Below are positions 32,732 through 41,672 of a stretch of 64,000 bases of DNA, one piece after another. Source of the DNA: Halomonas elongata (lineage in GTDB: Bacteria; Pseudomonadota; Gammaproteobacteria; Pseudomonadales; Halomonadaceae); assembly GCF_029081005.1 (NCBI RefSeq), contig NZ_JAJQTQ010000016.1, positions 1-64,000 on the forward strand, in the 5' to 3' direction. Both the position numbers and the translations under genes were made by a program. Under the pieces are notes generated by a model. That model saw only the letters and a program-made list of their open reading frames with translations. It made no database searches and had not been told where the DNA came from. Every line of letters begins with the position of its first letter. Positions within the stretch are counted from its first letter, which is position 1.

Positions 32732-34177
32732 TCAGGGACTCTGATGGTGCTCCGCCAGGAAGGTGCGGCTGGCGGCGAAGGCTCCCACGATCACCACGGC
32801 GCCGATCATGGGCAGCAGGTAGCCTTCCACCTGCGGGATGGCTCTCAGGAACACGAAGGCCACCGCCGCCGGGGAAACGAAGCGTACCAGGAAGCGCCAG
32901 GTGTGAAGCCAGCCTTCGCTGGTGCGCAGCTCCTTCATGACCTCGCCGTGGGTCAGTGCCCAGCCGGCGAAGAGGGCAATCATCAACCCGCCCAGGGGCA
33001 TGAGTATATGGGTCAATAGTTCCAGCAGGCTGAAGGCGCTGATCCCCAGGATGTCGTGGAAGGGGCTGTTTTCGGCCCAGACATTGAAGCTGAACACGGT
33101 GAGCAGGCCCAGTGCCCAACTGGCGATGGCCATCACGGCCACCGCCTGGGCACGATTGAGATCGAAGCGTTCCACCAGGAAGGCGGCGACCGGTTCGATC
33201 ATCGAGATCGCCGAGCTGATGGACGCGCCGAGCACCAGGATGAAGAAGATGGCGCCCACCAGTGAGCCACCGGGCATCTCGGCGAAGGCCAGCGGCAGGG
33301 TGATGAACATCAGTCCCGGGCCTTCATCCGGATCGAGGCCGGCGCCGAATACCAGCGCGAAGATCGCCAGCCCCGCGATCAGCGCCACGGCGGTATCGAT
33401 CACGACGATGGCCAGGGCGGTACGGCTCAGCGAGGCTTCTCCGGGCATATAGGCGCCGTAGGCCATGATCGCGCCCATGCCGAGACTCAGGGTGAAGAAG
33501 GACTGGCCCATGGCGGCCAGCCAGCCTTCGAGACTGAGGTCGCTGAGCTGGAAGGTGAACAGGAAGCGTGATGCCGTGCCCATGTCGCCGTTCATGGCGC
33601 TGTAGGCCAGGATGACCAGCAGGATCGCGAGCAGCGCCGGCATCAGGACGCGCAGGCCGTTCTCGATGCCACGGTGGATACCGAGCCCGACGATCAGGCC
33701 CGAGGCGGCGATGAACAGGGTGTGGTAGAGCGTCAGCAGGGCCGGCGAGGCGAGCAGGGTATCGAAGCCGCTGGCGATGGTGGCGGCATCGGCACCGGCC
33801 AGCGAGCCGGTGAGCATGCGCCAGATGTAGTGCAGGGCCCAGCCGGCGATCACCGAGTAGAAGCTGAGAATGATGAAGGCCGAGGCGGCACCCACCCAGC
33901 CGATCGATTCCCAGGCTCGCGAGGTGTCATGAGTGCGGCTCAGGAAGCGCATGCCCATGATCGGGCTGCGACGGCTGCTGCGGCCGAGCAGGATCTCGGC
34001 GATCAGGATGGGGACGCCGACCGCGAAGAGTGTCGCGATGTAGATCAGCAGGAAGGCACCGCCGCCGTTCTCGCCCGCCAGGTAGGGGAAACGCCAGAGA
34101 TTGCCGAGCCCCACCGCCGAGCCGACGGCGGCCAGCAGGAAGGTGCCCTTGTGCGTCCAGATGTTGTTCGTACTCAT
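32732..34177 (-). CDS. Sodium-dependent transporter, NSS/SNF family
   Basis: A 481-residue neurotransmitter:sodium symporter with 11-12 predicted helices. The sodium/substrate site in TM1 is clear: LAAVGSAVGLGNLWRFPYL with following ENGGGAF. TM6 carries FFTLSLGMGAIMAYG. Bacterial NSS proteins such as LeuT, Tyt1 and MhsT import amino acids with Na+. It is located upstream of livG on the same strand with a 73-bp gap, so it could be co-transcribed, but no ribosome binding site stands out at 34177. The substrate is unknown. Confidence 0.92.
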   Translation of the reverse strand: MSTNNIWTHKGTFLLAAVGSAVGLGNLWRFPYLAGENGGGAFLLIYIATLFAVGVPILIAEILLGRSSRRSPIMGMRFLSRTHDTSRAWESIGWVGAASAFIILSFYSVIAGWALHYIWRMLTGSLAGADAATIASGFDTLLASPALLTLYHTLFIAASGLIVGLGIHRGIENGLRVLMPALLAILLVILAYSAMNGDMGTASRFLFTFQLSDLSLEGWLAAMGQSFFTLSLGMGAIMAYGAYMPGEASLSRTALAIVVIDTAVALIAGLAIFALVFGAGLDPDEGPGLMFITLPLAFAEMPGGSLVGAIFFILVLGASISSAISMIEPVAAFLVERFDLNRAQAVAVMAIASWALGLLTVFSFNVWAENSPFHDILGISAFSLLELLTHILMPLGGLMIALFAGWALTHGEVMKELRTSEGWLHTWRFLVRFVSPAAVAFVFLRAIPQVEGYLLPMIGAVVIVGAFAASRTFLAEHHQSP

Positions 34178-34326
34178 GGAGGTCCCACGATTGCCCAGGG
34201 CTGGAAGATGTCCGCGCCGGGGGGCCAGCCGAATCGCCGTCAACTTTGCGACACAGGGGCGGTGCTTGGCTAGTGGGCGAGCGTTTAGGCGTCGTTGGCG
34301 GCGGTGGATGGTAACCGCGCACGGAA

Positions 34327-34650
34327 TCAGTCCTCTTCTTCCGCATCGTCCTCGTGGGGGTGGTTCGGCTCCATGGCGCGGTCGGTGTCGGCGAGGCGTA
34401 CGGTATCGCCCAGCTCGAGCTTGCCGTGGGACTTGAGGCGGCGGCCATTGTCGGCGGCGATCAGCGCCACGACGTCACCAATGCTGGTGCCGTCCACGTA
34501 GGCCTCTACCTTGATCCGGACAATCGTGCCCTGGTGGCGTGCCGAGAGGATATCGCCGGGGCCGGGATCGGCGTGATGATGGGGGTGCTTGGCGAAGTAT
34601 TGCATCACGCTGTCGGCGCCGGGGTCGTCCCAGTCGATGTGCTTGTGCAT
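34327..34650 (-). CDS. Small acidic, His-rich hypothetical protein
   Basis: A 107-residue protein of unrecognised family. It starts MHKHIDWDDPGADSVMQYFAKHPHHHADPGPGD; the middle (TIVRIKVEAYVDGTSIGDVVALIAA) looks like a small beta-rich domain, followed by LELGDTVRLADTD. The tail is strongly acidic with His (NHPHEDDAEEED). The His clusters at both ends suggest metal binding, which is not proven. Coding potential is supported by an acidic halophile-like composition. It stands alone between the NSS gene and typA. Confidence 0.65.
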   Translation of the reverse strand: MHKHIDWDDPGADSVMQYFAKHPHHHADPGPGDILSARHQGTIVRIKVEAYVDGTSIGDVVALIAADNGRRLKSHGKLELGDTVRLADTDRAMEPNHPHEDDAEEED

Positions 34651-34766
34651 GGTGGTATCTCGCGCTGCGGGAGTGTCCCTCTAGACTAGTCGCTGTCGGG
34701 CAAGGGACAAAAGGGCGTTGCCTCAGGGAGGGGCCTGGGTGACCCGCCCTCGAGGCCCGGCCAATG

Positions 34767-34791
34767 AAAAGCCCACCGTGTAGGTGGGCTT
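34767..34791 (-). terminator. Terminator after typA
   Basis: On the minus strand AAGCCCACC-TACAC-GGTGGGCTT is followed by TTCATT. It lies about 40 bp after the typA stop. Confidence 0.7.
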
Positions 34792-34829
34792 CGATTCTGC
34801 CTGGTGCCTGGACGTGGCTCAGGGCCGCG

Positions 34830-36656
34830 TCACTTCTTCTTGGCGCGCTTGCGCTCGTTTTCGGTGAGCAGTTTCTTGCGCAGGCGAATGTGGTTGGGGG
34901 TGACCTCCACCAGTTCGTCGTCGTCGAGAAATTCGACGGCTTGCTCCAGTGAGAAGCGTACCGGCGGTGTCAGAATCAGGGCCTCGTCACTGCCGGAGGA
35001 GCGCATGTTGTCGAGCTTCTTGGCCTTGGTCGGGTTCACGACCATGTCTTCGGCACGGTTGTTGATGCCGATCAGCATGCCTTCGTAGACTTCGGTGCCG
35101 TGCTCGACGATCAGCTTGCCGCGGTCCTGCAGGGCAAAGAGCGCGTAGGCCAGGGCCTTGCCGCTGACCATGGACACCAGCACGCCGTTGCGCCGCTCGA
35201 CGGAGGCGTCGGGCTTGAGGGGGCCATACTGATCGAAGCGGCTGGTCAGGATGCCGGTGCCGGATGTCAGGGTCAGGAACTGGCCGCGGAAGCCGATCAG
35301 CCCGCGCGCGGGGATGATGAAGTCCAGGCGCACTCGGCCCTTGCCGTCGGGGTTCATGTTCTTGAGCTCGCCCTTGCGGTAGCCGAGCTCTTCCATGATG
35401 GCGCCTTGGTGCTCCTCCTCGCAGTCGATGATGACTTCTTCGTAGGGCTCCTGAGACACGCCGCCGATCTCGCGGATGATCACTTCGGGGCGGCCGACGG
35501 CCAGCTCGAAGCCTTCGCGGCGCATGCTCTCGATCAGCACGGAGAGGTGCAGCTCGCCACGACCGGAGACCTTGAACTTCTCGGGGCTGTCGCCTTGCTC
35601 GACGCGCAGCGCCACGTTGTGGATCAGTTCCTGGTCGAGGCGGTCCTTGATGTTGCGGCTGGTGACGAACTTGCCATCCTTGCCGGCGAAGGGCGAGTCG
35701 TTGACCTGGAAGGTCATGGAGACGGTCGGCTCATCGACGGTCAGGGCGGGCAGGGCTTCGACGTTGCTCGGATCACAGATGGTGTCGGAGATCGCCAGGT
35801 TCTCGATGCCGGTGATGCAGACGATGTCGCCGGCGGTGGCTTCGTCGGTCTGCACGCGTTCAAGGCCGAGGTGAGTCATCACCTGGCCGATCTTGCCACG
35901 CCGTTCCTTGCCTTCCTTGGTGACCACGGTGACCTGCTGGCCGGGGCGCAGGGCGCCACGCGTGATGCGGCCCAGGCCGATGACGCCGACGTAGCTGTTG
36001 TAGTCCAGCGCCGAGATCTGCATTTGCAGCGAGCCGTTGAGCTCGACCTTGGGCGGCTCGACGATGTCGACGATGGCGCGGAACATCGGCGTCATGTCGT
36101 CGGTGAGCTGCTCCGGCTCTTCACCGGCCACGCCATTGAGGGCCGAGCAGTAGATGATCGGGAAGTCGAGCTGTTCGTCGCTGGCGCCGAGGTTGTCGAA
36201 CAGGTCGAAGATCTGGTCGATGACCCAGTCAGGGCGTGCACCCGGGCGATCGATCTTGTTGACCACGACGATCGGCTTGAGGCCCTGGTCGAAGGCCTTC
36301 TGGGTGACGAAGCGAGTCTGCGGCATCGGGCCATCGACGGCGTCGACCATCAGCAGTACCGAGTCGACCATCGACATCACGCGCTCGACTTCGCCGCCGA
36401 AATCGGCGTGTCCCGGCGTGTCGACGATGTTGATGTGGTAGTCGCGGTCTTCCGGACTATGCCAACGAATCGCCGTGTTCTTGGCCAGGATGGTGATGCC
36501 GCGCTCCTTTTCCTGATCGTTGGAGTCCATGATGCGTTCCTGGCCCTCAGCCTTGCGGTCCAGGGTGCCGGACTGCTGGAGGAGCTTGTCGACCAGGGTG
36601 GTCTTGCCGTGGTCGACGTGAGCGATGATGGCGATGTTGCGAAGATTCTCGATCAC
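34830..36656 (-). CDS. typA: Ribosome-associated GTPase TypA/BipA
   Basis: A 608-residue translational GTPase that binds the ribosome and supports 50S assembly and growth under stress. The G domain has G1 AHVDHGKTT, switch [15 protein letters not shown], and G4 [16 protein letters not shown]-like domains III and V and the BipA-specific C-terminal domain follow, ending in basic NERKRAKKK. The start is a GTG at 36656 (read [17 protein letters not shown] as in E. coli), with AGGA 7 nt upstream; this gives nearly the E. coli length (607), while the longer frame to 36689 adds non-homologous residues. Confidence 0.97.
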   Translation of the reverse strand: MIENLRNIAIIAHVDHGKTTLVDKLLQQSGTLDRKAEGQERIMDSNDQEKERGITILAKNTAIRWHSPEDRDYHINIVDTPGHADFGGEVERVMSMVDSVLLMVDAVDGPMPQTRFVTQKAFDQGLKPIVVVNKIDRPGARPDWVIDQIFDLFDNLGASDEQLDFPIIYCSALNGVAGEEPEQLTDDMTPMFRAIVDIVEPPKVELNGSLQMQISALDYNSYVGVIGLGRITRGALRPGQQVTVVTKEGKERRGKIGQVMTHLGLERVQTDEATAGDIVCITGIENLAISDTICDPSNVEALPALTVDEPTVSMTFQVNDSPFAGKDGKFVTSRNIKDRLDQELIHNVALRVEQGDSPEKFKVSGRGELHLSVLIESMRREGFELAVGRPEVIIREIGGVSQEPYEEVIIDCEEEHQGAIMEELGYRKGELKNMNPDGKGRVRLDFIIPARGLIGFRGQFLTLTSGTGILTSRFDQYGPLKPDASVERRNGVLVSMVSGKALAYALFALQDRGKLIVEHGTEVYEGMLIGINNRAEDMVVNPTKAKKLDNMRSSGSDEALILTPPVRFSLEQAVEFLDDDELVEVTPNHIRLRKKLLTENERKRAKKK

Positions 36657-36687
36657 GACGGGATCCTGCTGGGAAAAGTGGGGCCGC

Positions 36688-36693
36688 ATTATA
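36688..36693 (-). promoter_or_regulatory. Perfect -10 hexamer upstream of typA
   Basis: TATAAT on the minus strand, 32 bp before the GTG start. No good -35 is seen at the usual distance, so this call rests on the -10 alone. Confidence 0.4.
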
Positions 36694-36854
36694 GGGTCAG
36701 GGCCGTGACGCTACCAGCCTTGTGGTTGGAAATCCGTTCCCGAACGTCGTGGAATCCGCTTCGATACGGTGAAGAAAAGGCCTGACCGCGCCGGTCGTCG
36801 GCGATCCATGTCTTGGGTAAGATGGTTGATCCTGTCGACCGGGCGAGCAACGCC

Positions 36855-37739
36855 ATGCTGGATATCAAGTTCTATGTGCTGATCGATGCCATCGCGACGC
36901 ACGGTACTGTCCATGAGGCGGCCGCGGCGATCGGCGTGACACAACCGGCGGCGACGCATCGCATTCGCGAGATGGAGCGACGGCTGGGGGTATCCCTGTT
37001 CCTGCGGGAGGGGCGGCGTCTGGTGTTGACGGCATCCGGCGAGCGTCTGGTGGCTGCCGCCCGGGATACCCTGCCGAGGCTGCGTAGTGCGGAAATCGAG
37101 GCCTGGCAGCTGGCGCGTCATGGCGAGCCGCCCATACGCCTGGGCATTGGTCCCTACGATACGTTGTCCCGGGTGGTGCCCCATCTCTACGATCAGCCGT
37201 ATGGCGACATCGACCTGGTGAGCCTGCCGATGCCCGAGATGACGGGCGCCTTGCTGGCCAGGCGGGTCGACATGATTCCCATGATCGAGGTACCCGTTCA
37301 GCGGGGCCTCGACTATCGCGAGCTGTTCGAGGAACCGCTGATGGCGGTGCTGCCGCCATCTCATCCCTATGCCGACCGCGAGTCGGTGCCGCCCGAGGTG
37401 TTCGATCGGGATCGCCACTTCACCTACAGCGTGGCGCCGGAAGCGGGGCATGAGTTCGAGCACTTCTTCCAGCCCGCCGGTATCTATCCCTCGCACATGG
37501 TGCAGGTCGAGTCCGTGAGCCTGATTCTCGACCTGGTGGCGGCCGGCAAGGGGGTGAGCATCCTGTCTCGCTGGGCGGTGCGTGATGCCGCCCGTTCGGG
37601 CCGGGTGGTCATGCGTCCGCTGGCCGGTGAGCTGCCTCGCATTCCCTGGTACCTGGCCTTTGCCGATGAGCCGCGCGTCGCGGAGGTCGCCAGTCCACTG
37701 GCGTCGCTGATGCGCAAGCTATATCGGCAAGCGTCTTGA
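36855..37739 (+). CDS. LysR-family regulator of the oxygenase/M24 cluster
   Basis: A 294-residue LysR-type regulator. The helix-turn-helix covers about residues 1-60 (MLDIKFYVLIDAIATHGTVHEAAAAIGVTQ followed by PAATHRIREMERRLGV). The effector domain starts near residue 90 (PIRLGIGPYDTLSRVVPHL). The start at 36855 is chosen by homology; a longer frame to 36813 is possible and no strong ribosome binding site distinguishes them. It is encoded just upstream and co-directional with the oxygenase gene, separated by 137 bp that contain an A/T-rich stretch, so it may be a local activator. Effector unknown; a quaternary amine would fit the context. Confidence 0.9.
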   Translation: MLDIKFYVLIDAIATHGTVHEAAAAIGVTQPAATHRIREMERRLGVSLFLREGRRLVLTASGERLVAAARDTLPRLRSAEIEAWQLARHGEPPIRLGIGPYDTLSRVVPHLYDQPYGDIDLVSLPMPEMTGALLARRVDMIPMIEVPVQRGLDYRELFEEPLMAVLPPSHPYADRESVPPEVFDRDRHFTYSVAPEAGHEFEHFFQPAGIYPSHMVQVESVSLILDLVAAGKGVSILSRWAVRDAARSGRVVMRPLAGELPRIPWYLAFADEPRVAEVASPLASLMRKLYRQAS

Positions 37740-37876
37740 GAGTCATTTTCAACTGACTGAATCGATTGATAAAAAAGTCATGACATCGGCGACGGAATTC
37801 TGATTGGAGTTGCTGAGAGGGGCTGCCTAGCCTATGGCGCAGTGTTCACCTCCCCCACCCAAGAGGAGACGAGTCG

Positions 37877-38773
37877 ATGACACCTTCTACCCTCCGCGAA
37901 GAACGCTCGCCGACCACCGAGGCGCCCGCCGAGGCCTCTCTGGCACGGTTGGTCGACCTGGCGCAGTACCCGATCGACCGGCAGGAAAGCGATGCCTATC
38001 GCCATGCCGTGGAGCGGGTGCGCGCCCAGCTGAGGCAGGACGGCTGCGCCCTGTTGTCCCGGTTCATTCGTGACGATGTCGTCGAGGCGCTGCGCCGGGA
38101 AAGCGAAGCCCTGGCGCCCCTGGCCTACTACTCCGACAACAACGTCAATCCGTATGTCACCCAGGACGATCCCAGCCTGCCCGAGGATCACCCGGTGCGT
38201 TGCTTCCAGCACTACACCAATGGCTTCGTGGCCAAGGACCTCATTCCCGAGGACGCCATCGTCAAGTCGCTCTATCGCGATCCGTCGTTTCAGCGGTTCA
38301 TCGCCGACTGCCTCGAGGAGCCGGTGATCCACGAATTCGCCGATCCCATCGCCGGGCTGGTGATCAATGTCATGCCCGACGATACCGAGCTGCCCTGGCA
38401 CTTCGACACCAATGAATTCATCGTCAGCCTGATGACGCGGCGGCCCCACAGCGGCGGGGAGTTCCAGTATGCGCCCGGCATCCGGCGGCCCGGCGAGGAG
38501 AACTTCGCCGGTGTGCAGCGCATTCTCGAAGGTGACCACTCCGAGGTCGAATCGCTGACGCTCGATACCGGTGACCTGCAACTCTTCAAGGGTCGCTATT
38601 CGATGCACCGCGTGGCCGCCGCCCAGGGGCAGCGCCTTTGCACCCTACTGGGCTACGCCAAGACGCCCAACATGATGGGCAGTCTGGAGCACACCGAAAA
38701 GATCTATGGTCGCGTGACCCAGGCTCACATCGATGCGCACAATCAGCGTCGTCATGACAATCTCATGGGCTAG
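37877..38773 (+). CDS. 2-oxoglutarate/Fe(II)-dependent oxygenase (ArpA/BesD-like)
   Basis: A 298-residue cupin-fold oxygenase. The iron triad is readable as His175-x-Asp177 in ELPWHFDTNEF and His244 in GRYSMHRVAA, and Arg253 (GQRLCTLL) can bind 2-oxoglutarate. The surrounding sequence recalls proteins annotated ArpA and the BesD-type amino-acid oxygenase/halogenase group. Because Asp177 is present rather than Gly/Ala, it should hydroxylate or demethylate, not halogenate. AGAGGAG precedes the ATG. It is followed by a MITE-like element, a DddP-like hydrolase and a quaternary-amine binding protein, suggesting a substrate such as a betaine, amino acid or related osmolyte. No substrate is proven. 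Confidence 0.85.
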   Translation: MTPSTLREERSPTTEAPAEASLARLVDLAQYPIDRQESDAYRHAVERVRAQLRQDGCALLSRFIRDDVVEALRRESEALAPLAYYSDNNVNPYVTQDDPSLPEDHPVRCFQHYTNGFVAKDLIPEDAIVKSLYRDPSFQRFIADCLEEPVIHEFADPIAGLVINVMPDDTELPWHFDTNEFIVSLMTRRPHSGGEFQYAPGIRRPGEENFAGVQRILEGDHSEVESLTLDTGDLQLFKGRYSMHRVAAAQGQRLCTLLGYAKTPNMMGSLEHTEKIYGRVTQAHIDAHNQRRHDNLMG

Positions 38774-38989
38774 GGAAGTACTGCATAAATGCCTGTGCAT
38801 GCAAATCGCTTCGCTATAGCCGCCATCCCTGGCGGCTACCCTGCGGGCCCGCCTAAAGGCGGTTCAAATTCGCTCCCGGCGAATTTGTACGCGGTGCTCG
38901 AAAGCTCGCCTAACCCTTCGTTATGTCTCGCTTTCTGTGCTCCGGGCGCCTCGCGCTTCACTATGCTCGGCAATTTATTCAGCACTTCC
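38774..38989. repeat. MITE-like palindromic intergenic element with 17-bp terminal inverted repeats
   Basis: The 216-bp element begins directly after the oxygenase stop with GGAAGTACTGCATAAAT and ends with ATTTATTCAGCACTTCC; the two are inverted with 15 of 17 matches. Inside are several small stem-loops: GCCGCCATCCCTGGCGGC, CCGCCTAAAGGCGG and AATTCGCTCCCGGCGAATT. No coding frame is convincing. Another dyad, AGGCGCTCCTTGGCGCCT, lies just outside at 38992-39009. Confidence 0.65.
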
Positions 38990-39047
38990 ATAGGCGCTCC
39001 TTGGCGCCTAAAGGTAATTTGCCCGCGAACCAACGAGAGTTTTTCCC

Positions 39048-40325
39048 ATGAGCCAGATCGTGGCCCTCGCCGACGCTCCTCGAGACGGTCGGTCATACGC
39101 TGACGGTGACTTTCGCCGCCAATCCATCGATGCCGAGCTGTTGTCGCGGGTCGAGCGCTATCGTCTCGGCCGCCTGCGTCAGCAGATGCGCCACCACGAG
39201 ATGGATGCGGTCATCCTGTTCGACCCGATCAACATTCGATATGCCTGCGGTTCGCGCAACATGCAGGTCTACTCGCAGCGCAACCCCGCACGTTACCTCT
39301 ATGTGGCCCTGGACGGCCCGATCGTGCTCTTCGAGTTCAGTGCCTGCCTGCACCTGGCCAACGGGCTTCAGTTGCTGGACGAGGTCCGTCCGGCGCGGGC
39401 GGTCATGCCGCAATATAGCGGGCCGCGCTGCCCGCAGCACACGGCCGCTTTCGTCGACGATATGCAGTCCCTGTTCGCGCGCTCGGTCACCCGGGGCAAG
39501 CGGCTGGGTATCGAGTCGGCGCCCACCGCCGCCGTGTCCGCCCTCGGCGAGGCGGGATTCGAGCTGGTCGATGCCGCCGTTGCCGTGGAAGGGGCCAAGT
39601 CCATCAAGAGCATCGATGAACTGAGCCTGATCCATCGCTCGGTGACACTGACCGAATCCGCCATGGCGCGCATGGAAGCCGCCTTGAGGCCGGGCATGTC
39701 CGAAAATGAGCTGTGGTCCATTTTCAACCAGCACGTGCTGGCCACGGGGGGCGAATACGCCGAGACTCGGCTGCTGGCCTCGGGGGCACGCACCAACCCG
39801 TGGTTCCAGGAATGTTCCGACAAGGTCATTGCGCCGGGCGAGCTGGTGGCCTTCGACACCGACATCGTCGGCTGTTTCGGCTATTACACCGATTTTTCGC
39901 GGACCTTCCATGTGCCCGGACGTGGTGGGCCCACCCAGGAACAGCAGCGGCTCTATCGTATGGCGGCCGATCAACTGGAAAGCAATATTGCCCTGCTCGA
40001 TCCCGGCATGAGCTTTCGCGAGTATTCGCGCCGTGCCTGGCCGATTCCCCAGGGGTATCGCGAGAACCGTTATCTGGACATCGTGCATGGCTGCGGGATG
40101 ACCGGTGAGTGGCCCCTGATCGCCCATGACATGGACTGGGACGACGTCGGCTACGACGGCCACATCGAGCCGGGCATGACCCTGTGCGTGGAAGCCTATA
40201 TCGGGCACCGCGATGGCAGTGAAGGGGTCAAGCTCGAGGAGCAGGTATTGATTACCGAACGGGGCATCGACCGCCTCTCGACCTATGGCTATGACGAGAC
40301 ACTGCTGGGCTCGCCAGCATCATGA
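39048..40325 (+). CDS. M24-family metallohydrolase, DddP-like
   Basis: A 425-residue protein with the pita-bread fold of the M24 (creatinase/aminopeptidase P) family. All six metal ligands of the DMSP lyase DddP can be placed with near-identical spacing: Asp270, Asp272, Asp282, His347, Glu382 and Glu397. The segment ETRLLASGARTNPWFQEC is very DddP-like. However, the Asp that I recall as the DddP catalytic base (six residues after the His ligand) is Gly353 here, so DMSP cleavage is doubtful. Alternatives are hydrolysis of an amidino or amide bond in an osmolyte. It overlaps the leader of the next gene and lies within the oxygenase/binding-protein cluster. Confidence 0.88.
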   Translation: MSQIVALADAPRDGRSYADGDFRRQSIDAELLSRVERYRLGRLRQQMRHHEMDAVILFDPINIRYACGSRNMQVYSQRNPARYLYVALDGPIVLFEFSACLHLANGLQLLDEVRPARAVMPQYSGPRCPQHTAAFVDDMQSLFARSVTRGKRLGIESAPTAAVSALGEAGFELVDAAVAVEGAKSIKSIDELSLIHRSVTLTESAMARMEAALRPGMSENELWSIFNQHVLATGGEYAETRLLASGARTNPWFQECSDKVIAPGELVAFDTDIVGCFGYYTDFSRTFHVPGRGGPTQEQQRLYRMAADQLESNIALLDPGMSFREYSRRAWPIPQGYRENRYLDIVHGCGMTGEWPLIAHDMDWDDVGYDGHIEPGMTLCVEAYIGHRDGSEGVKLEEQVLITERGIDRLSTYGYDETLLGSPAS

Positions 40326-40345
40326 CCGTAAACGCAAGGAGACTC

Positions 40346-41206
40346 ATGAAATCGATCACTTCCCTCTTCGTTGCCCTCGGCGCCCTGGGGATTGCCGGCA
40401 CGGCATCGGCCGACGAGAAACTGACCATCGGCACCAACAACTGGTCGGAGAACATCGCCGTATCGCACCTGTGGCAACAGTTGCTGGAGGAACGCGGATA
40501 TCGCGTTGCCCTGACCACGACGGGCAAGAGCATCATCTTCAGCGCGCTGGCCCAGCGCGATATCGACATATCGCTGGAAGTCTGGCTGCCCAATGGTGAT
40601 GCCCAGTACCTGGAGCCCTATCAGGATCGTATCGACGTCCATGACGCCTGGTACAACGGCGCCCAGGACGAGCTGGTGGTGCCGGCCTATCTCTCCGACA
40701 TCGATACCATGGCGGACCTGAAGGCCAATGCCTCGCGATTCGAGTATCAGGGGGAGCCGACGATCATGGGCATCGAGTCGGGCTCTGCCATCGCGGGGGA
40801 AACGGAAACCGCCATCGAGCGCTATGACCTGCCGTTCCGCCAGTTGAACAGCTCGTCACCCGCCATGCTGGCCTCGCTCGAGGAGGCGTATCGCAAGGAG
40901 GCGCCCATCGCGGTCACCCTCTGGCAGCCGCACTGGGCCTATGCCGAGTATGACCTCAAGGCCATCGAGGATCCCAAAGAAGCCTATGGCGGCGGTGACG
41001 ATATCAAGTGGATGTCCAAGGCCGGGTTCGCCGACGAACACCCCGAGGTGACGGATATCCTCAATGGCTGGCACATGAGCCATGCGCAGCTCTCGGACCT
41101 GATGCTGACCATCGAGGATGTCGGCAGCCCGGAAGAAGGGGTGCGTCGCTGGGTCGACGACCATCCGGCACTCATCGAAGAGTGGCTGGGCGACGCCGAT
41201 TCATAA
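40346..41206 (+). CDS. Glycine betaine/quaternary amine ABC binding protein (OpuAC/ProX-like)
   Basis: A 286-residue periplasmic binding protein of the OpuAC family. The signal peptide ends GTASA. Aromatic residues that could form a cation-pi cage are in GTNNWSENIAV, LEVWLPNGDAQYLEPY and VTLWQPHWAYAEYDL. AAGGAG lies 5 nt before the ATG at 40346, favouring it over the ATG at 40322 that overlaps the M24 gene stop. No permease or ATPase gene is adjacent, so it is an orphan component that may feed a transporter encoded elsewhere. The position after the DddP-like gene suggests the ligand is that enzyme's substrate or precursor. Confidence 0.88.
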   Translation: MKSITSLFVALGALGIAGTASADEKLTIGTNNWSENIAVSHLWQQLLEERGYRVALTTTGKSIIFSALAQRDIDISLEVWLPNGDAQYLEPYQDRIDVHDAWYNGAQDELVVPAYLSDIDTMADLKANASRFEYQGEPTIMGIESGSAIAGETETAIERYDLPFRQLNSSSPAMLASLEEAYRKEAPIAVTLWQPHWAYAEYDLKAIEDPKEAYGGGDDIKWMSKAGFADEHPEVTDILNGWHMSHAQLSDLMLTIEDVGSPEEGVRRWVDDHPALIEEWLGDADS

Positions 41207-41335
41207 CGCGGAGCGCGTTCCCGGATCCATCCCGAATATCCCGTCACGCTTGGCGCCCGCCGTCGGCCGTATCGACCCGGTCGATTCGGTCGATTCGGTC
41301 GAGGGGCAGTCATGGTGAGGCGGGATACCTTTTTG

Positions 41336-41529
41336 TGCACGGTTTTGGTGCTTTTGCGGTTTTTTGCGCTCCATTTTGGTTCATGGCGGAGCGCCTGTGC
41401 CGCATCGATATAGGGCGGTCGGTGAACGAGCGTGGCACGAAAAATGCGTCTCCGGAATTTTTCCTCTTCAAGATCAGTGTGCTATGCAGATATCTGGTTC
41501 GAATGCGCCATTTTGGCACGCTTTATGCT
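41336..41529 (+). promoter_or_regulatory. glnA control region: NtrC-like boxes and two sigma-54 promoters
   Basis: The 466-bp gap before glnA holds TGCACGGTTTTGGTGCT (41336-41352), matching the NtrC consensus TGCACC-N5-GGTGCA at 10 of 12 positions, and a weaker copy at 41367-41383. Two sigma-54 elements follow: TGGCACGAAAAATGC (41433-41447) and TGGCACGCTTTATGCT (41514-41529), each with the GG and GC doublets at correct spacing. A 9-bp direct repeat (GGTCGATTC) occurs at about 41277-41303. The rest of the gap shows nothing clear. Confidence 0.7.
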
Positions 41530-41672
41530 TCTTCATCGCAAACGCCATGGTCGCCACGGCGGTTGTGGGCAGCCAGCTTACGGCATGCTACAACATTCGC
41601 TACCCGACCAGCGGTCAAGACGCTTTGAATTCGCTTCAGAGTCAACGAGCCAAGCTCATTGTGGAGGACCTC

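Noticed and set aside
34830-36785. A 561-codon plus-strand frame opposite typA
   Set aside because: It is the mirror of the conserved TypA coding sequence and carries no recognisable domain.
37877-38773. Identification as a radical halogenase of the BesD group
   Set aside because: The iron-binding motif is H-x-D (His175, Asp177). Halogenases of this group have Gly or Ala in place of Asp to make room for chloride.
39048-40325. Identification as ectoine hydrolase DoeA
   Set aside because: Both are M24-family, and a Halomonas context makes DoeA tempting, but the segment around ETRLLASGARTNPWFQEC and the ligand spacing match DddP better. No doeB partner is adjacent.
41364-41672. An N-terminal extension of glutamine synthetase in the same frame
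   Set aside because: The homologous start is at 41673 with TGGAGG upstream; the extension covers sigma-54 and NtrC-type sites and has no GS similarity.
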